Shown: positions 36,531 to 45,309, counted from the first letter of the stretch. The stretch is 64,000 nt of DNA from Ralstonia pickettii (GCF_000607165.1 NZ_JFZG01000005.1:62001-126000), one strand, 5' to 3'. Translations and numbers: made by a program. The notes: generated from the letters alone by a model not told the origin.

Positions 36531-37919
36531 TTACGTGTCGTTGTCAAAGAATGCATTGCCCCCGGTGAAGTTGTCGAACTTCGTGTATTCACCCAGGAAC
36601 GTAAGACGAACGGTACCAATCGGGCCGTTACGTTGCTTACCAATGATGATTTCGGCCGTACCCTTGTCCGGAGAATCGGGGTTGTAGACCTGATCACGAT
36701 AGATGAACAGGATCACATCGGCATCCTGTTCGATAGCGCCGGATTCACGCAAGTCTGACATCACAGGACGCTTGTTCGGACGCTGCTCCAGGCTTCGGTT
36801 CAACTGCGACAGCGCGATCACCGGGCAGTTGAGTTCCTTGGCCAGGCCCTTGAGCGATCGGGAGATTTCCGAAATTTCGGTCGCGCGGTTCTCACCGCTG
36901 CCCGAGCCCGACATCAGCTGCAGGTAATCGATCACGATCAGGCCGAGCTGCCCGCACTGCCGTGCAAGCCGGCGCGAGCGCGCACGCAATTCCATCGGGT
37001 TCAACGCGGGCGTCTCGTCAATGAAGAGCTGCGCGTCGTTCATCTTCTGGATGGCATGCGTCAGGCGCGGCCAATCCTCGTCGAGCAAGCGGCCGGTACG
37101 CAGCCGGTGCTGATCCAATCGCCCGACCGAACCCAACATACGCATGGCGAGCTGCGTGCCGGCCATTTCCATCGAGAACACGGCTACCGGCAGCCCCTGC
37201 TCCACCGCAACGTGTTCGCCGATGTTCAGCGAGAACGCCGTCTTACCCATCGACGGGCGACCGGCCACGATGATCAGATCGCCGCCCTGCATACCGCTGG
37301 TCATGCGGTCGAGGTCAACGAAGCCCGTCGGCACGCCGGTAATGTCGCTCTGGTTATCGCGGTGGTACAGCTCGTCGATACGCTCGACCACCTGCGTCAG
37401 CAGCGGCTGGATTTCCAGAAAGCCCTTCTGCCCGCGTGAACCTTCTTCGGCAATCGCGAACACCTTGGATTCCGCCTCGTCCAGCAGCTGGCGCACGTCG
37501 CGCCCCTGCGGGTTGAAGGCACCGGCGGAAATCTCGTCGGCGATCGTCACGAGTTGGCGCAGCACGCCTCGATCACGAACGATTTCCGCATAGCGACGGA
37601 TGTTGGCTGCGCTCGGCGTGTTCTGCGCCAGCGCGTTCAGGTAGGCCAGCCCCCCCACCTCTTCCGCCTTGCCGGCGGCCTGCAACTGCTCGTACACCGT
37701 GATCACGTCGGCCGGCTTGGCCTGCGAGATCAGCTTGCCGATATTGTGGAAGATCAGCCGGTGGTCGTAGCGATAGAAATCGTGCTCGTTGATGAAATCG
37801 GCAATGCGATCCCAAGCGGCGTTATCCAGCAGCAACCCGCCGAGCACCGACTGTTCGGCCTCGATGGAATGCGGGGGCACCTTGAGGGAATCGAGCTGGG
37901 GATCGGAGGGCGCGTTCAT
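36531..37919 (-). CDS. dnaB: Replicative DNA helicase DnaB
   Basis: 462 aa, complete: N-terminal DnaG-interacting domain (about 15-115), linker, and RecA-type ATPase with Walker A GRPSMGKTAF, Walker B IVIDYLQLMSG and the FLGEYTKFDNF end. It is the hexameric fork helicase. The ATG at 37919 has no Shine-Dalgarno; a perfect TATAAT lies 6 bases upstream, so the transcript probably starts at or next to the A of the start codon. The gene is downstream of the ribosomal rpsF-rplI cluster, separated by a terminator. Confidence 0.95.
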   Translation of the reverse strand: MNAPSDPQLDSLKVPPHSIEAEQSVLGGLLLDNAAWDRIADFINEHDFYRYDHRLIFHNIGKLISQAKPADVITVYEQLQAAGKAEEVGGLAYLNALAQNTPSAANIRRYAEIVRDRGVLRQLVTIADEISAGAFNPQGRDVRQLLDEAESKVFAIAEEGSRGQKGFLEIQPLLTQVVERIDELYHRDNQSDITGVPTGFVDLDRMTSGMQGGDLIIVAGRPSMGKTAFSLNIGEHVAVEQGLPVAVFSMEMAGTQLAMRMLGSVGRLDQHRLRTGRLLDEDWPRLTHAIQKMNDAQLFIDETPALNPMELRARSRRLARQCGQLGLIVIDYLQLMSGSGSGENRATEISEISRSLKGLAKELNCPVIALSQLNRSLEQRPNKRPVMSDLRESGAIEQDADVILFIYRDQVYNPDSPDKGTAEIIIGKQRNGPIGTVRLTFLGEYTKFDNFTGGNAFFDNDT

Positions 37920-37925
37920 GGCGGG

Positions 37926-37952
37926 ATTATAGCGGCGCTGCTCGGTCTTCAA
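37926..37952 (-). promoter_or_regulatory. dnaB promoter adjacent to the start codon
   Basis: On the minus strand TTGAAG (37947-37952), 15 bp, TATAAT (37926-37931). The ATG begins 7 bases after the -10, where transcription should start. The 15-bp spacing is short, but the -10 is perfect. Confidence 0.6.
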
Positions 37953-37979
37953 TCTGGAACCCCTGACACAAAGGACAAC

Positions 37980-38010
37980 AAAAAAAGGCAGAGACTTTCG
38001 TCCCTGCCTT
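37980..38010 (-). terminator. Terminator of the rpsF-priB-rpsR-rplI operon
   Basis: On the minus strand an 11-bp stem with one mismatch (AAGGCAGGGAC against GTCTCTGCCTT) and a 4-base loop runs into six T (37981-37986). It separates rplI from dnaB. Confidence 0.75.
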
Positions 38011-38062
38011 CTTGACTCGCGTCGATCGGTGACCCGGGCGCCGCGAGGTGCTGCGTGCGTGC

Positions 38063-38515
38063 TTAGACCGACTCGCCTTGCACCGACACGTTCACGTCAA
38101 CTGCCACGTCGGTGTGCAGCGACACGACGACCGCGTGATCGCCCACAGTCTTCAGCGGGCCGTTCGGCAGACGCACTTGCGCCTTCTCAACCTTGAAGCC
38201 TTGCGCAACCAGTGCGTCGGCGATGTCGTGGTTGGTGACGGAGCCGAACAGACGGCCATCCACACCAGCCTTTTGCGACAGTTGCAGCGTCAGGCCGTTC
38301 AGCTTCTCGCCTTCGGCTTGCGCAGCAGCCAGCTTTTCAGCGGCCAGCTTTTCCAGCTCAGCGCGGCGGGCTTCGAATTCCTTGATGGCGGAATCCGTAG
38401 CGCGGCGGGCTTGCTTGTTCGGGATCAGGAAGTTACGAGCGTAACCGTCCTTCACACGCACCACGTCGCCCAGGTTACCCAGGTTGACGACCTTCTCGAG
38501 CAGAATAATTTGCAT
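38063..38515 (-). CDS. rplI: 50S ribosomal protein bL9
   Basis: 150 aa. The N-terminal [19 protein letters not shown] and [16 protein letters not shown] are the L9 signature, followed by a long connecting helix (about 40-75) and the C-terminal domain. It is the last gene of the S6-PriB-S18-L9 operon, 24 bp after rpsR. Confidence 0.97.
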   Translation of the reverse strand: MQIILLEKVVNLGNLGDVVRVKDGYARNFLIPNKQARRATDSAIKEFEARRAELEKLAAEKLAAAQAEGEKLNGLTLQLSQKAGVDGRLFGSVTNHDIADALVAQGFKVEKAQVRLPNGPLKTVGDHAVVVSLHTDVAVDVNVSVQGESV

Positions 38516-38539
38516 TGTGAGTTCTCCTTATCCCGCTGA

Positions 38540-38827
38540 TTAGTGCTTGTGCTGATCGGTGTACGGCATCAGCGCGAGGAAACGTGCGCGCTTGATGGCC
38601 GTGTCCAGCTGGCGCTGATAGATCGCGCGCGTGCCGGTCAGGCGGGCCGGGGTGATCTTGCCGTTCTCGCCGATGAAGTCCTTGAGCGTATCCAGATCCT
38701 TGTAGTCGATCTGCTCAACGCCGGCCACGGTGAAGCGGCAGAACTTCTTGCGCTTGAACAACGGGTTTTGCTGCTGGAAGCGCTTCTTGTTCTTCGCGTC
38801 GCGCTGCTTCTTGTTCATGAATGCCAT
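38540..38827 (-). CDS. rpsR: 30S ribosomal protein bS18
   Basis: 95 aa, basic. The core [23 protein letters not shown] and [22 protein letters not shown] is standard for S18, which pairs with S6 on the platform of the small subunit. It lies 3 bp after priB and 24 bp before rplI. Confidence 0.97.
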   Translation of the reverse strand: MAFMNKKQRDAKNKKRFQQQNPLFKRKKFCRFTVAGVEQIDYKDLDTLKDFIGENGKITPARLTGTRAIYQRQLDTAIKRARFLALMPYTDQHKH

Positions 38828-38830
38828 GAT

Positions 38831-39157
38831 TCAATCCTTTACGAATACGTTACATCCGGAGATGTGAAAGACCAGTGCCTTACTGCTGCGGTGCTTGCGA
38901 GCCAAGAATCCTACGCAATCCAGGACGGTGCCCGGAGCGATGCGATCCAGAACGGAAGCCATCTTGCCGGCTGCCAGTGCTTCCATCGAAAACTCGATCT
39001 GCCGCACTGTCTGCGCTTCGACCGCCTGCCCGCTGTATGCCAGAAGACAATTGACGATCGGTACGCCGGCTGGGGTGTATCGCATCACCTCGCGCTCGAC
39101 CAGAGTGGCGACGAGCTGCAGGCGGTTGATGGCGTTGTCCCCGTGGGTTTCGTTCAT
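38831..39157 (-). CDS. priB: Primosomal replication protein PriB
   Basis: 108 aa OB-fold protein (NRLQLVATLVEREVMRYTPAGVPIVNCLLAYSGQ near the start). It bridges PriA and DnaT/DnaC-type loaders at replication restart. Its position between rpsF and rpsR is conserved in beta- and gammaproteobacteria. It lies 3 bp from rpsR. Confidence 0.95.
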   Translation of the reverse strand: MNETHGDNAINRLQLVATLVEREVMRYTPAGVPIVNCLLAYSGQAVEAQTVRQIEFSMEALAAGKMASVLDRIAPGTVLDCVGFLARKHRSSKALVFHISGCNVFVKD

Positions 39158-39198
39158 GCTGGTGATGCGCGATCAGGCTTGCGCAGCACCGCGCGGCA

Positions 39199-39567
39199 TC
39201 AGGCGGCCTGCTCGGTCTGAGCGGCGGCCTTCTTGGCCTCTTCGCGTGCGACTTCCTTCATCATCGGCGACGGTGCCGTTTCAGCCTTCTTGGTCTGAAC
39301 GATGAGGTGACGCAGCACGGCGTCGTTGAACTTGAACGCGTGCTCAAGCTCAGCCAGGGTGTCCTTGCCGCACTCGATGTTCAGGCACACGTAGTGAGCC
39401 TTCGCGAGCTTCTGGATCATGTAGGCCAGTTGACGACGGCCCCAGTCCTCGACGCGGTGCACTTGGCCGCCTTGCGTGGTGACCGTGCTCTTGTAGCGCT
39501 CGATCATCGCGGGCACTTGCTCGCTCTGGTCCGGATGGACGATGAATACGATTTCGTAATGACGCAT
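39199..39567 (-). CDS. rpsF: 30S ribosomal protein bS6
   Basis: 122 aa from the ATG at 39567 ([19 protein letters not shown]). Core motifs are [16 protein letters not shown] and [10 protein letters not shown], and a Lys/Ala-rich C-terminal tail follows. It is the first gene of the operon, with a strong promoter about 70 bases upstream. Confidence 0.96.
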   Translation of the reverse strand: MRHYEIVFIVHPDQSEQVPAMIERYKSTVTTQGGQVHRVEDWGRRQLAYMIQKLAKAHYVCLNIECGKDTLAELEHAFKFNDAVLRHLIVQTKKAETAPSPMMKEVAREEAKKAAAQTEQAA

Positions 39568-39634
39568 TGACGCTCCTTGTGGATTAAGCCGCCCGGGCGT
39601 CACACTCCGGTGCAGCAAGGTTGGTTAGCCTGCC

Positions 39635-39664
39635 ATTATACGCAGGCCTTGGAGATTTTTTCAA
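39635..39664 (-). promoter_or_regulatory. Promoter of the rpsF-priB-rpsR-rplI operon
   Basis: On the minus strand TTGAAA (39659-39664), 18 bp, TATAAT (39635-39640). The -35 overlaps the stop codon of the upstream asparaginase gene. Confidence 0.85.
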
Positions 39665-40665
39665 TATCGATCAATGACTTGCTGCAGGGAGGCAACTTCT
39701 GCCTGGGCGCGCCCTGAGGCCAGAAGCAACGTCAACAGCACACGCGCCTTATATGGGTTAAGCGAGCCGCTCGAGGCCCAGCGCTCCCCACCAGGTTGCG
39801 CGGGCACCAAGCCAGCCCCGGTACGCGTGGAACGCAGCACGAAAACGCCCTGCTGACTCGCCCGGTTCAGCGCAGCCTCAAGATTGGCGTGAATCGAGCC
39901 TGCGCCAGTTGCGGCAATCACCAGCCCCTTTACGCCAGCGGCAACCAGGGCATCGACCACACGTGCATCGGGTTGCGCATAGCTCGCCACAACCTCAACC
40001 CATGGCCACTGCCCCGCTGGCGGCATCGGCAACACGTCTGCCGCGGCTACATGCTGCCCGGCACGCTGAAACTGCACCTGCGTGTCGAGCACGAAACCCA
40101 GCGCCCCCGTATCCGGCGAGACAAAAGCCTCCACCGCGTAAGTGTGACTCTTCTGCACATCGCGAGCGGCATGCACGCGCTGGTTGAGCGCCACCAACAC
40201 GCCACGCCCGCGCGCAGACGGATTGGCCGCGAGCCGTACCGCGTTCAGCAAATTCAGCGGACCATCCGCCGACAGCGACGTCGACGGCCGCATCGCCGCC
40301 GTCAGGACGATCGGGGTATCGGTCTGCTGCGTCAGGTGCAGCAGCATCGCGGTTTCCTCCAGCGTGTCGGTACCGTGCGTGATGACCACGCCGTCCACAC
40401 GCTCGACGTCGATCCAGTGACGGATGCGTGCAACCAGTTTTTCCCATACCTCGAACGTCAGGTCCTTGCTGTCGATCTGGGCGACCTGCTCGGCGCGCAC
40501 GTTGGCGAGGCGCTCTAAACCAAGTTTGCTGGCCGCGAGCAGTTGATCGATGGGGACGGCGCCTGCGCGGTAGCGCGCGGCGGAGCCAGCGTCGTCAGCG
40601 GAGCCGGCGATCGTGCCGCCGGTAGCGAGGATGGCGATGGTAGGCAAGGACATCGTTGCAGACAT
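39661..40665 (-). CDS. L-asparaginase
   Basis: 334 aa from the ATG at 40665 (40653 is also possible). The first catalytic motif ILATGGTIAGSADD and the second HGTDTLEETAMLLHL identify the bacterial L-asparaginase fold, in the type II/glutaminase-asparaginase group by overall length and motif spacing. No clear signal peptide is seen, so the location is uncertain. It hydrolyses asparagine to aspartate and ammonia. Its stop overlaps the rpsF promoter. Confidence 0.92.
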   Translation of the reverse strand: MSATMSLPTIAILATGGTIAGSADDAGSAARYRAGAVPIDQLLAASKLGLERLANVRAEQVAQIDSKDLTFEVWEKLVARIRHWIDVERVDGVVITHGTDTLEETAMLLHLTQQTDTPIVLTAAMRPSTSLSADGPLNLLNAVRLAANPSARGRGVLVALNQRVHAARDVQKSHTYAVEAFVSPDTGALGFVLDTQVQFQRAGQHVAAADVLPMPPAGQWPWVEVVASYAQPDARVVDALVAAGVKGLVIAATGAGSIHANLEAALNRASQQGVFVLRSTRTGAGLVPAQPGGERWASSGSLNPYKARVLLTLLLASGRAQAEVASLQQVIDRY

Positions 40666-40789
40666 GCGTTGTGGGCAAGGCGCGCATTGTATCCGCCCGC
40701 CCCGCCTTTGCCGACGCGGGATTGCCCTGGGCGCCCCGAAAACAAAACGCCGGCTCACAGGCCGGCGTTTGCAGCGGAAGCAGCGTCGA

Positions 40790-41566
40790 TTATTTCTCGA
40801 CGAAAGCGCGCTCGATCACGTAGTCACCGGCTTCGCCCATGCGCGGCGAGATCTTGAAACCCCGGGCATCGAGCAGCTTGCAAGTGTCTTCCAGCATGGC
40901 CGGGCTGCCGCAGATCATGGCGCGATCCTCCGCCGGATCCATCGGAGGCAGGCCGATGTCGGCAGACAGCTTGCCGCTATCGACGAGGTCAGTCAGACGC
41001 CCCATGTTGCGGAACGGCTCGCGCGTGACGGTCGGGTAGTAGATCAGCTTCTCGCGCACCTGATCGCCGAAGAACTCGTTATTCGGCAATTCGCGGGTGA
41101 TGAAGTCGGCATAGGCCAGCTCGCTCACTTGGCGCACACCGTGCAGCAGCACGACCTTCTCGAAGCGCTCGTAGGTGTCCGGGTCTTGGATGATGCTCAT
41201 GAAAGGCGCGAGGCCGGTGCCGGTCCCGAACAGATACAGGTTCTTGCCGGGCAGCAGGTCATCCAGCACAAGCGTGCCGACCGGCTTCTTGCTCACCAGC
41301 AGCTTGTCGCCCACCTTCAGATGCTGCAGCCGCGACGTCAGCGGACCGTTCTGCACCTTGATGCTAAAGAACTCGAGGTGCTCTTCGTAGTTCGGGCTGG
41401 CAATGCTGTAGGCGCGCATCAGCGGCTTGCCCTCGACCTCCAGCCCGATCATGACGAAGTGGCCGTTATGGAAACGCAGCGCCTGGTCGCGCGTGGTCTT
41501 GAAGCTGAATAGCGAGTCGTTCCAATGATGGACGCTCAGAACGGTCTCTTGATTGAAGGCGGACAT
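40790..41566 (-). CDS. fpr: Ferredoxin-NADP+ reductase Fpr
   Basis: 258 aa from the ATG encoding [17 protein letters not shown]. The FAD-binding [21 protein letters not shown], the NADP-site [22 protein letters not shown] and the C-terminal AFVEK match the bacterial Fpr subclass. It exchanges electrons between NADPH and ferredoxin or flavodoxin. It is divergent from lexA. Confidence 0.95.
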   Translation of the reverse strand: MSAFNQETVLSVHHWNDSLFSFKTTRDQALRFHNGHFVMIGLEVEGKPLMRAYSIASPNYEEHLEFFSIKVQNGPLTSRLQHLKVGDKLLVSKKPVGTLVLDDLLPGKNLYLFGTGTGLAPFMSIIQDPDTYERFEKVVLLHGVRQVSELAYADFITRELPNNEFFGDQVREKLIYYPTVTREPFRNMGRLTDLVDSGKLSADIGLPPMDPAEDRAMICGSPAMLEDTCKLLDARGFKISPRMGEAGDYVIERAFVEK

Positions 41567-41779
41567 GGTGACGTTCGGGCCAGCCCAACGAGGCTCAATC
41601 GGGCTATGTGGCGGTGCAAAAAAATCGGTCAAGGCCTTGATTTTATGCGATTCCCCACGGCCGCGCCTGCATGGATTGCGCATAAGCTTCTAACCAGTCG
41701 CATAGGTTTTGACGCCGGTCATAAGGGCCGGGTGCTCACGCAACACATCACAACAAAATCACTTGCGCTTCCCGCGTCA

Positions 41780-41795
41780 CTGTATAAAATCACAG
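41780..41795 (+). promoter_or_regulatory. LexA box 1 upstream of lexA
   Basis: CTGTATAAAATCACAG fits CTGT-N8-ACAG, the SOS operator of beta- and gammaproteobacteria. It lies 27 bases before the lexA ATG. Confidence 0.88.
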
Positions 41796-41798
41796 CAC

Positions 41799-41814
41799 CT
41801 GTTCAAATATACAG
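41799..41814 (+). promoter_or_regulatory. LexA box 2 upstream of lexA
   Basis: CTGTTCAAATATACAG fits CTGT-N8-ACAG. It is 19 bp centre-to-centre from box 1, about two helical turns, so two dimers could bind the same face. It ends 7 bases before the ATG, overlapping the ribosome-binding region. Confidence 0.88.
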
Positions 41815-41821
41815 TACGCCA

Positions 41822-42472
41822 ATGGCCGCCCTCACCTCTCGCCAACAGCAGATTTACGACCTGATCAGCCAGACGATCCAGCGCACGGGCTTTCCGCCAA
41901 CGCGCGCCGAGATTGCCGCAGAGTTCGGCTTCTCATCGCCGAATGCGGCCGAGGAACACCTGCGCGCGCTGGCACGCAAGGGGGTGATCGAACTGACGCC
42001 CGGCGCCTCGCGCGGCATTCGGCTGCGGGCGGCAGGCAACACGGCGCAGCATCAGTTCTCGCTGCCGTCGATGGGGCTGATGCAATTGACACTGCCGCTG
42101 GTGGGTCGCGTGGCTGCCGGTAGTCCAATCCTGGCTGCAGAGCACATTGATCGCCAATATCAGGTTGATCCATCGCTGTTTTCTGCGCAGCCCGATTTTC
42201 TGCTCAAGGTGCGTGGCATGAGCATGCGCGACGCCGGCATTCTGGATGGCGATCTGCTGGCCGTGCAGCGCGCCGCCGAAGCGGCCAACGGCAAGATCGT
42301 CGTGGCTAGACTGGGCGATGACGTCACGGTCAAGCGCTTCCAGCGCAAGGGCCGGCATGTCGAGCTGATTGCCGAGAACCCGGATTTCGAACCGATCCAC
42401 GTCGATCTGGATCGTGATGAGTTTCACCTGGAGGGCTTGGCCGTCGGTCTGATCCGGCCTGCTGCTCCGTAA
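41822..42472 (+). CDS. lexA: SOS repressor LexA
   Basis: 216 aa. The N-terminal winged helix starts [16 protein letters not shown] with a recognition region around [19 protein letters not shown]. The self-cleavage site is Ala99-Gly100 (RVAAG), and the catalytic dyad is Ser134 (GMSM) with Lys171 (VTVKRF). RecA filaments stimulate its cleavage. Two LexA boxes upstream indicate autoregulation. The ORF is open far upstream, but 41822 is the family start. Confidence 0.97.
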   Translation: MAALTSRQQQIYDLISQTIQRTGFPPTRAEIAAEFGFSSPNAAEEHLRALARKGVIELTPGASRGIRLRAAGNTAQHQFSLPSMGLMQLTLPLVGRVAAGSPILAAEHIDRQYQVDPSLFSAQPDFLLKVRGMSMRDAGILDGDLLAVQRAAEAANGKIVVARLGDDVTVKRFQRKGRHVELIAENPDFEPIHVDLDRDEFHLEGLAVGLIRPAAP

Positions 42473-42515
42473 GTCTCTGGCGCATCTCAGCGCCAAACCT
42501 TCGCTGTTTGATCCA

Positions 42516-42545
42516 CCCTGGAGGTGAGCCATTGGCTCGCCAGGG
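42516..42545 (+). other. RNA hairpin enclosing a strong Shine-Dalgarno-like sequence
   Basis: CCCTGG and GAGCC (separated by AGGT) pair with GGCTC and CCAGGG across an ATT loop. The 5' side contains GGAGGTGA (42520-42527), a full anti-Shine-Dalgarno match, but no ATG/GTG/TTG follows at a useful distance in a plausible frame. It lies between lexA and the small ORF at 42592. Confidence 0.4.
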
Positions 42546-42591
42546 CGGAGTCTTGCCTCTCGCTTTTCCACCCGAACTCACGAGGTCTGCC

Positions 42592-42777
42592 ATGCGACTC
42601 GGATCGATGTCTTCCCGCCGCCGTCCGGTACAGCCGGTGCCCTTCCGCCAAACCCAGGGCGTGCGCATCTATCAGGGGGAGCAGCGCCGTACGATGGTCG
42701 GCAGCATGGCCGCCATCTGCCGCATGCTGGATGCGATTCCGGTCGCTTCACGTACCGCTGGCGCCGAAAACTGCTGA
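42592..42777 (+). CDS. Small basic protein of unknown function
   Basis: 61 aa, basic (MSSRRRPVQP near the start), with no signal peptide or membrane helix and no family I recognise. The second half (QTQGVRIYQGEQRRTMVGS) looks like an ordered segment. The upstream ribosome site (CGAGG) is weak. It is 119 bp downstream of lexA on the same strand, so it could be a damage-induced co-transcribed gene, but it could also be spurious. Confidence 0.45.
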   Translation: MRLGSMSSRRRPVQPVPFRQTQGVRIYQGEQRRTMVGSMAAICRMLDAIPVASRTAGAENC

Positions 42778-42875
42778 GGAAAAGAAGGACGATGAGGGGC
42801 GATGAAACGCGCTGCAGCGGCCGATCAGGGCATACCCCAATGCTGCCGCCGCAACTGATTTCATACACTTGCCCT

Positions 42876-42898
42876 GCCCTGAGGACAGGGCTTTCTTC
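42876..42898 (+). terminator. Weak terminator after the small ORF
   Basis: GCCCTG/CAGGGC stem with an AGGA loop, followed by TTTCTTC. Confidence 0.5.
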
Positions 42899-42910
42899 AA
42901 CTGATTTTCG

Positions 42911-42938
42911 GCCCGCCGTCTGAGCGGGCTGTTTTTTT
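42911..42938 (+). terminator. Intrinsic terminator
   Basis: GCCCGC/GCGGGC stem with a 7-base loop, followed by TG and seven T. Confidence 0.8.
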
Positions 42939-43073
42939 CTGTTCGCAAGTTGCTGCAGCGGCACATTCGGCGATGTTCCGTCAGCAAAACGGACGTTTAC
43001 CCGGATGTTGTTTGGCGTACGTGACAGTAGTATTGCCAGTGCCCTCAGGGGCAATGAGATCGCTGAATTCGAA

Positions 43074-43098
43074 GCCCGCACATTGCGGGCTTTTTTTT
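43074..43098 (+). terminator. Strong intrinsic terminator
   Basis: GCCCGC/GCGGGC stem with a 5-base loop, followed directly by eight T. It is on the plus strand although the next gene is on the minus strand. Confidence 0.88.
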
Positions 43099-43118
43099 CG
43101 CAATCGGCTGGCGAGCCG

Positions 43119-43430
43119 CTAAACGCTCCCGGCTTTCTCGACGACGAGAATTCTTGCCTCACCGCGTGGGTGCGCCACATGCTCGCAGCCGACACCGGCG
43201 AAGAAGATGTCGCCGGGCTCCAGCGTCGCGACCTTCTCTTGGCCGGCTTCGCGGTAATGCATGTCGACCGTGCCGTCGAGCACCACAAACACCTCTTCGC
43301 CATCGTTCACATGCCAGCGATAAGGCTCGTCGGTCCAATGCAAGCGCGTCGTAATGCCGCTCATGTTGGCAATATCGAGCGCGCCCCAGGCACGCTCGGC
43401 AGTAAACGACTTGGCGCGGATGATGTTCAC
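43119..43430 (-). CDS. Small cupin-domain protein
   Basis: 103 aa, one cupin_2 domain. Cupin motif 1 (RWHVNDGEEVFVVLDGTV) and motif 2 (LEPGDIFFAGVGCEHVAHP) keep the His/Glu metal-binding positions. No DNA-binding domain is fused. The substrate is unknown. It lies 16 bp downstream of the M20 peptidase gene on the same strand, so the two may be co-expressed. Confidence 0.82.
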   Translation of the reverse strand: MNIIRAKSFTAERAWGALDIANMSGITTRLHWTDEPYRWHVNDGEEVFVVLDGTVDMHYREAGQEKVATLEPGDIFFAGVGCEHVAHPRGEARILVVEKAGSV

Positions 43431-43446
43431 GGCGATCCTCCGGCGG

Positions 43447-45177
43447 TTACTGCATCGACTGCAGATTGCCGATACGTACCAGCATCTCGGTGAACATCTG
43501 CATATCGAGGTCGAGGTCCGGCACTTCCTTGTACTCGTTGGCGTTGTGCGCAGTGTATTTCTTGCCGGGCATGGCGGGGCCGAAGTTGATGGCGTTCGGC
43601 ATCAGCTTGGCGGTCGTACTGCCGGCGGTCGGCACGGGCTTGGCGTCGAGGCCCGTGGTGTCTCCGTAGATGTTGAGCAGCGTCGACAGCCATGCCCCCT
43701 TCGGATCGCGTGCCATCCAGTTGCCTTGCTCGTGGTTGATCTCAAGGGCGACATGGTTGGCGTTGGCCCATGCGTTGATCTTGCCGGCGATCTCACCGCG
43801 CAGCGCGTCGGGCGTTTTGCCGCGCGGCATGCGTACGTTGGCGGTCACCTCCACGCGGCCATTCTTGTCGCCGATCACCGTAGGCGAGATGGTGAGCGGA
43901 CCCATGAAGTCGTCCTTGTAGGCGAGGCCCATGGTGTTGCCGAGGTAGTCGGTGCCGTAAAGGTCGGTGAGGTAGCGCACAGCGTGAGCGTAAGCGTTGT
44001 CCGCCAGACCGAGATCGGCTGCTCGCAGGAACAGCGCCAGACGCGGCAGCGGGTTAACGCCTTCCTCCGGGCGCGAGCCGTGCGCCGACGTGCCGGTAAC
44101 CTTGACGACGATGCTGTCCGCGGTGCGCGTGATGTCGATCGCAAACTTGCCCTGTGCGGCCAAGCTGTTCACGAACGCGTCGCGCTTGGCTTCGAGCGCG
44201 GCGGCCGCCACGCCCAGATCCCCGCCTTTAAGCGTAGCGGTGGCCGTCTGCGGGACGGAGCTGGCCGACGCCGCACCCGTCATCGAAACGATGGCCGTAT
44301 GCGCTGCATCGCCGGCCTGCGCAGGGAAAAACACCTTCAGCGCGCCAGTGCCTTTCTCGGCGACCACCGCCGGGTATTTGCTGTCGAGCACGATGTTGTA
44401 CGCGGGCAATTGCGTGTGCTCGCGGTAGTACTTCATGCCATCGCCACCGGTTTCTTCGGTGGTTTCGATCATCAGACGAATCGTGCGCGCAAGCGGCACG
44501 CCGCTGTCCTTGACCGTTTTCATGGCGTACATGGCGGCGGCAATCGAGCCCTTGTCGTCAATCGTGCCGCGGCCGTACAGCAGATTGCCAACGCGCGTGA
44601 CCTTGAACGGATCGAGCTTGGTGCCGTCGCCGAGCACCCATTCTTCGGGCTTTGCGGGTACGACATCGGCGTGCGTCAGGATGCCGAATTCATCCGAGCC
44701 GGTGCCGGGCAGCGTGACTTCAAATACGCGGTTGTCGACGTTGCGATATTTCAGGCCGAAGTCGCGCGCCATGCCCTCGACCAGCTTGCCGAACGCAACG
44801 ATGGCGGGGTTTTCGTACTGCGGAATTTTGTCGTCACGCACCGTCGGCAGCGCGACCATCTTCTCGATCGAGGCGATCACGGCCTGCTGGTTGTGCAGGC
44901 GGTTGTACAGACCCAGCAGACGCCCGATGTTGATGAGGTCATCGCCAGTGAGCGCGGCCTTCTTCTGGTACGCGGCGACGCTACCTGCAACCTGCGGATC
45001 AGCCTTGGCGGCTGCCGCTAGAAGACTGCTCAGGTCAGCCGATGCCTTGGATTGTTCGGCGGCGAGCAGCGCGTCGAGTTGCGGTTTCTGAAGCGTGGCG
45101 GCAAAGGCGCCGGTGCCGCAAGCCAGCGACAGTGCGATCGTCAGCGAAGACAGGCCAATACGGGCAGTGCGTTGCAT
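43447..45177 (-). CDS. Secreted M20-family dipeptidase/peptidase
   Basis: 576 aa from the ATG at 45177, with a Sec signal peptide (cleavage after AFA near residue 27). The metal-binding motifs GILTHADVVPA and YGRGTIDDKGSIAAAMYAMK, with the Glu pair in IETTEETGGDG, match M20 peptidases of the PepV/dipeptidase type; a dimerisation domain lies in the middle. It should cleave short peptides or N-acyl amino acids in the periplasm. A cupin gene follows after 16 bp. Confidence 0.88.
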   Translation of the reverse strand: MQRTARIGLSSLTIALSLACGTGAFAATLQKPQLDALLAAEQSKASADLSSLLAAAAKADPQVAGSVAAYQKKAALTGDDLINIGRLLGLYNRLHNQQAVIASIEKMVALPTVRDDKIPQYENPAIVAFGKLVEGMARDFGLKYRNVDNRVFEVTLPGTGSDEFGILTHADVVPAKPEEWVLGDGTKLDPFKVTRVGNLLYGRGTIDDKGSIAAAMYAMKTVKDSGVPLARTIRLMIETTEETGGDGMKYYREHTQLPAYNIVLDSKYPAVVAEKGTGALKVFFPAQAGDAAHTAIVSMTGAASASSVPQTATATLKGGDLGVAAAALEAKRDAFVNSLAAQGKFAIDITRTADSIVVKVTGTSAHGSRPEEGVNPLPRLALFLRAADLGLADNAYAHAVRYLTDLYGTDYLGNTMGLAYKDDFMGPLTISPTVIGDKNGRVEVTANVRMPRGKTPDALRGEIAGKINAWANANHVALEINHEQGNWMARDPKGAWLSTLLNIYGDTTGLDAKPVPTAGSTTAKLMPNAINFGPAMPGKKYTAHNANEYKEVPDLDLDMQMFTEMLVRIGNLQSMQ

Positions 45178-45309
45178 CGAAGTGGTTTCCGGAAAAGGGA
45201 AAGGCGCCATCATAGGGGCGAAGCGCAAGCCACGCATTGTGCAACGCGAAAAGCGCTAAGCCACGCCCGCTGCGCGGTATGCTTGGAACTTTCCCAGGAG
45301 GCTTGCCGC

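Larger units (their letters stand above)
42778..43118 (+). other. Terminator-rich intergenic region between the small ORF and the cupin gene
   Basis: 341 bp without a credible protein gene. It contains three plus-strand terminator-like hairpins (42876-42898, 42911-42938, 43074-43098) and another stem-loop (43032-43055). One readthrough transcript would not need three terminators, so one or more small RNAs may start here. Confidence 0.5.
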
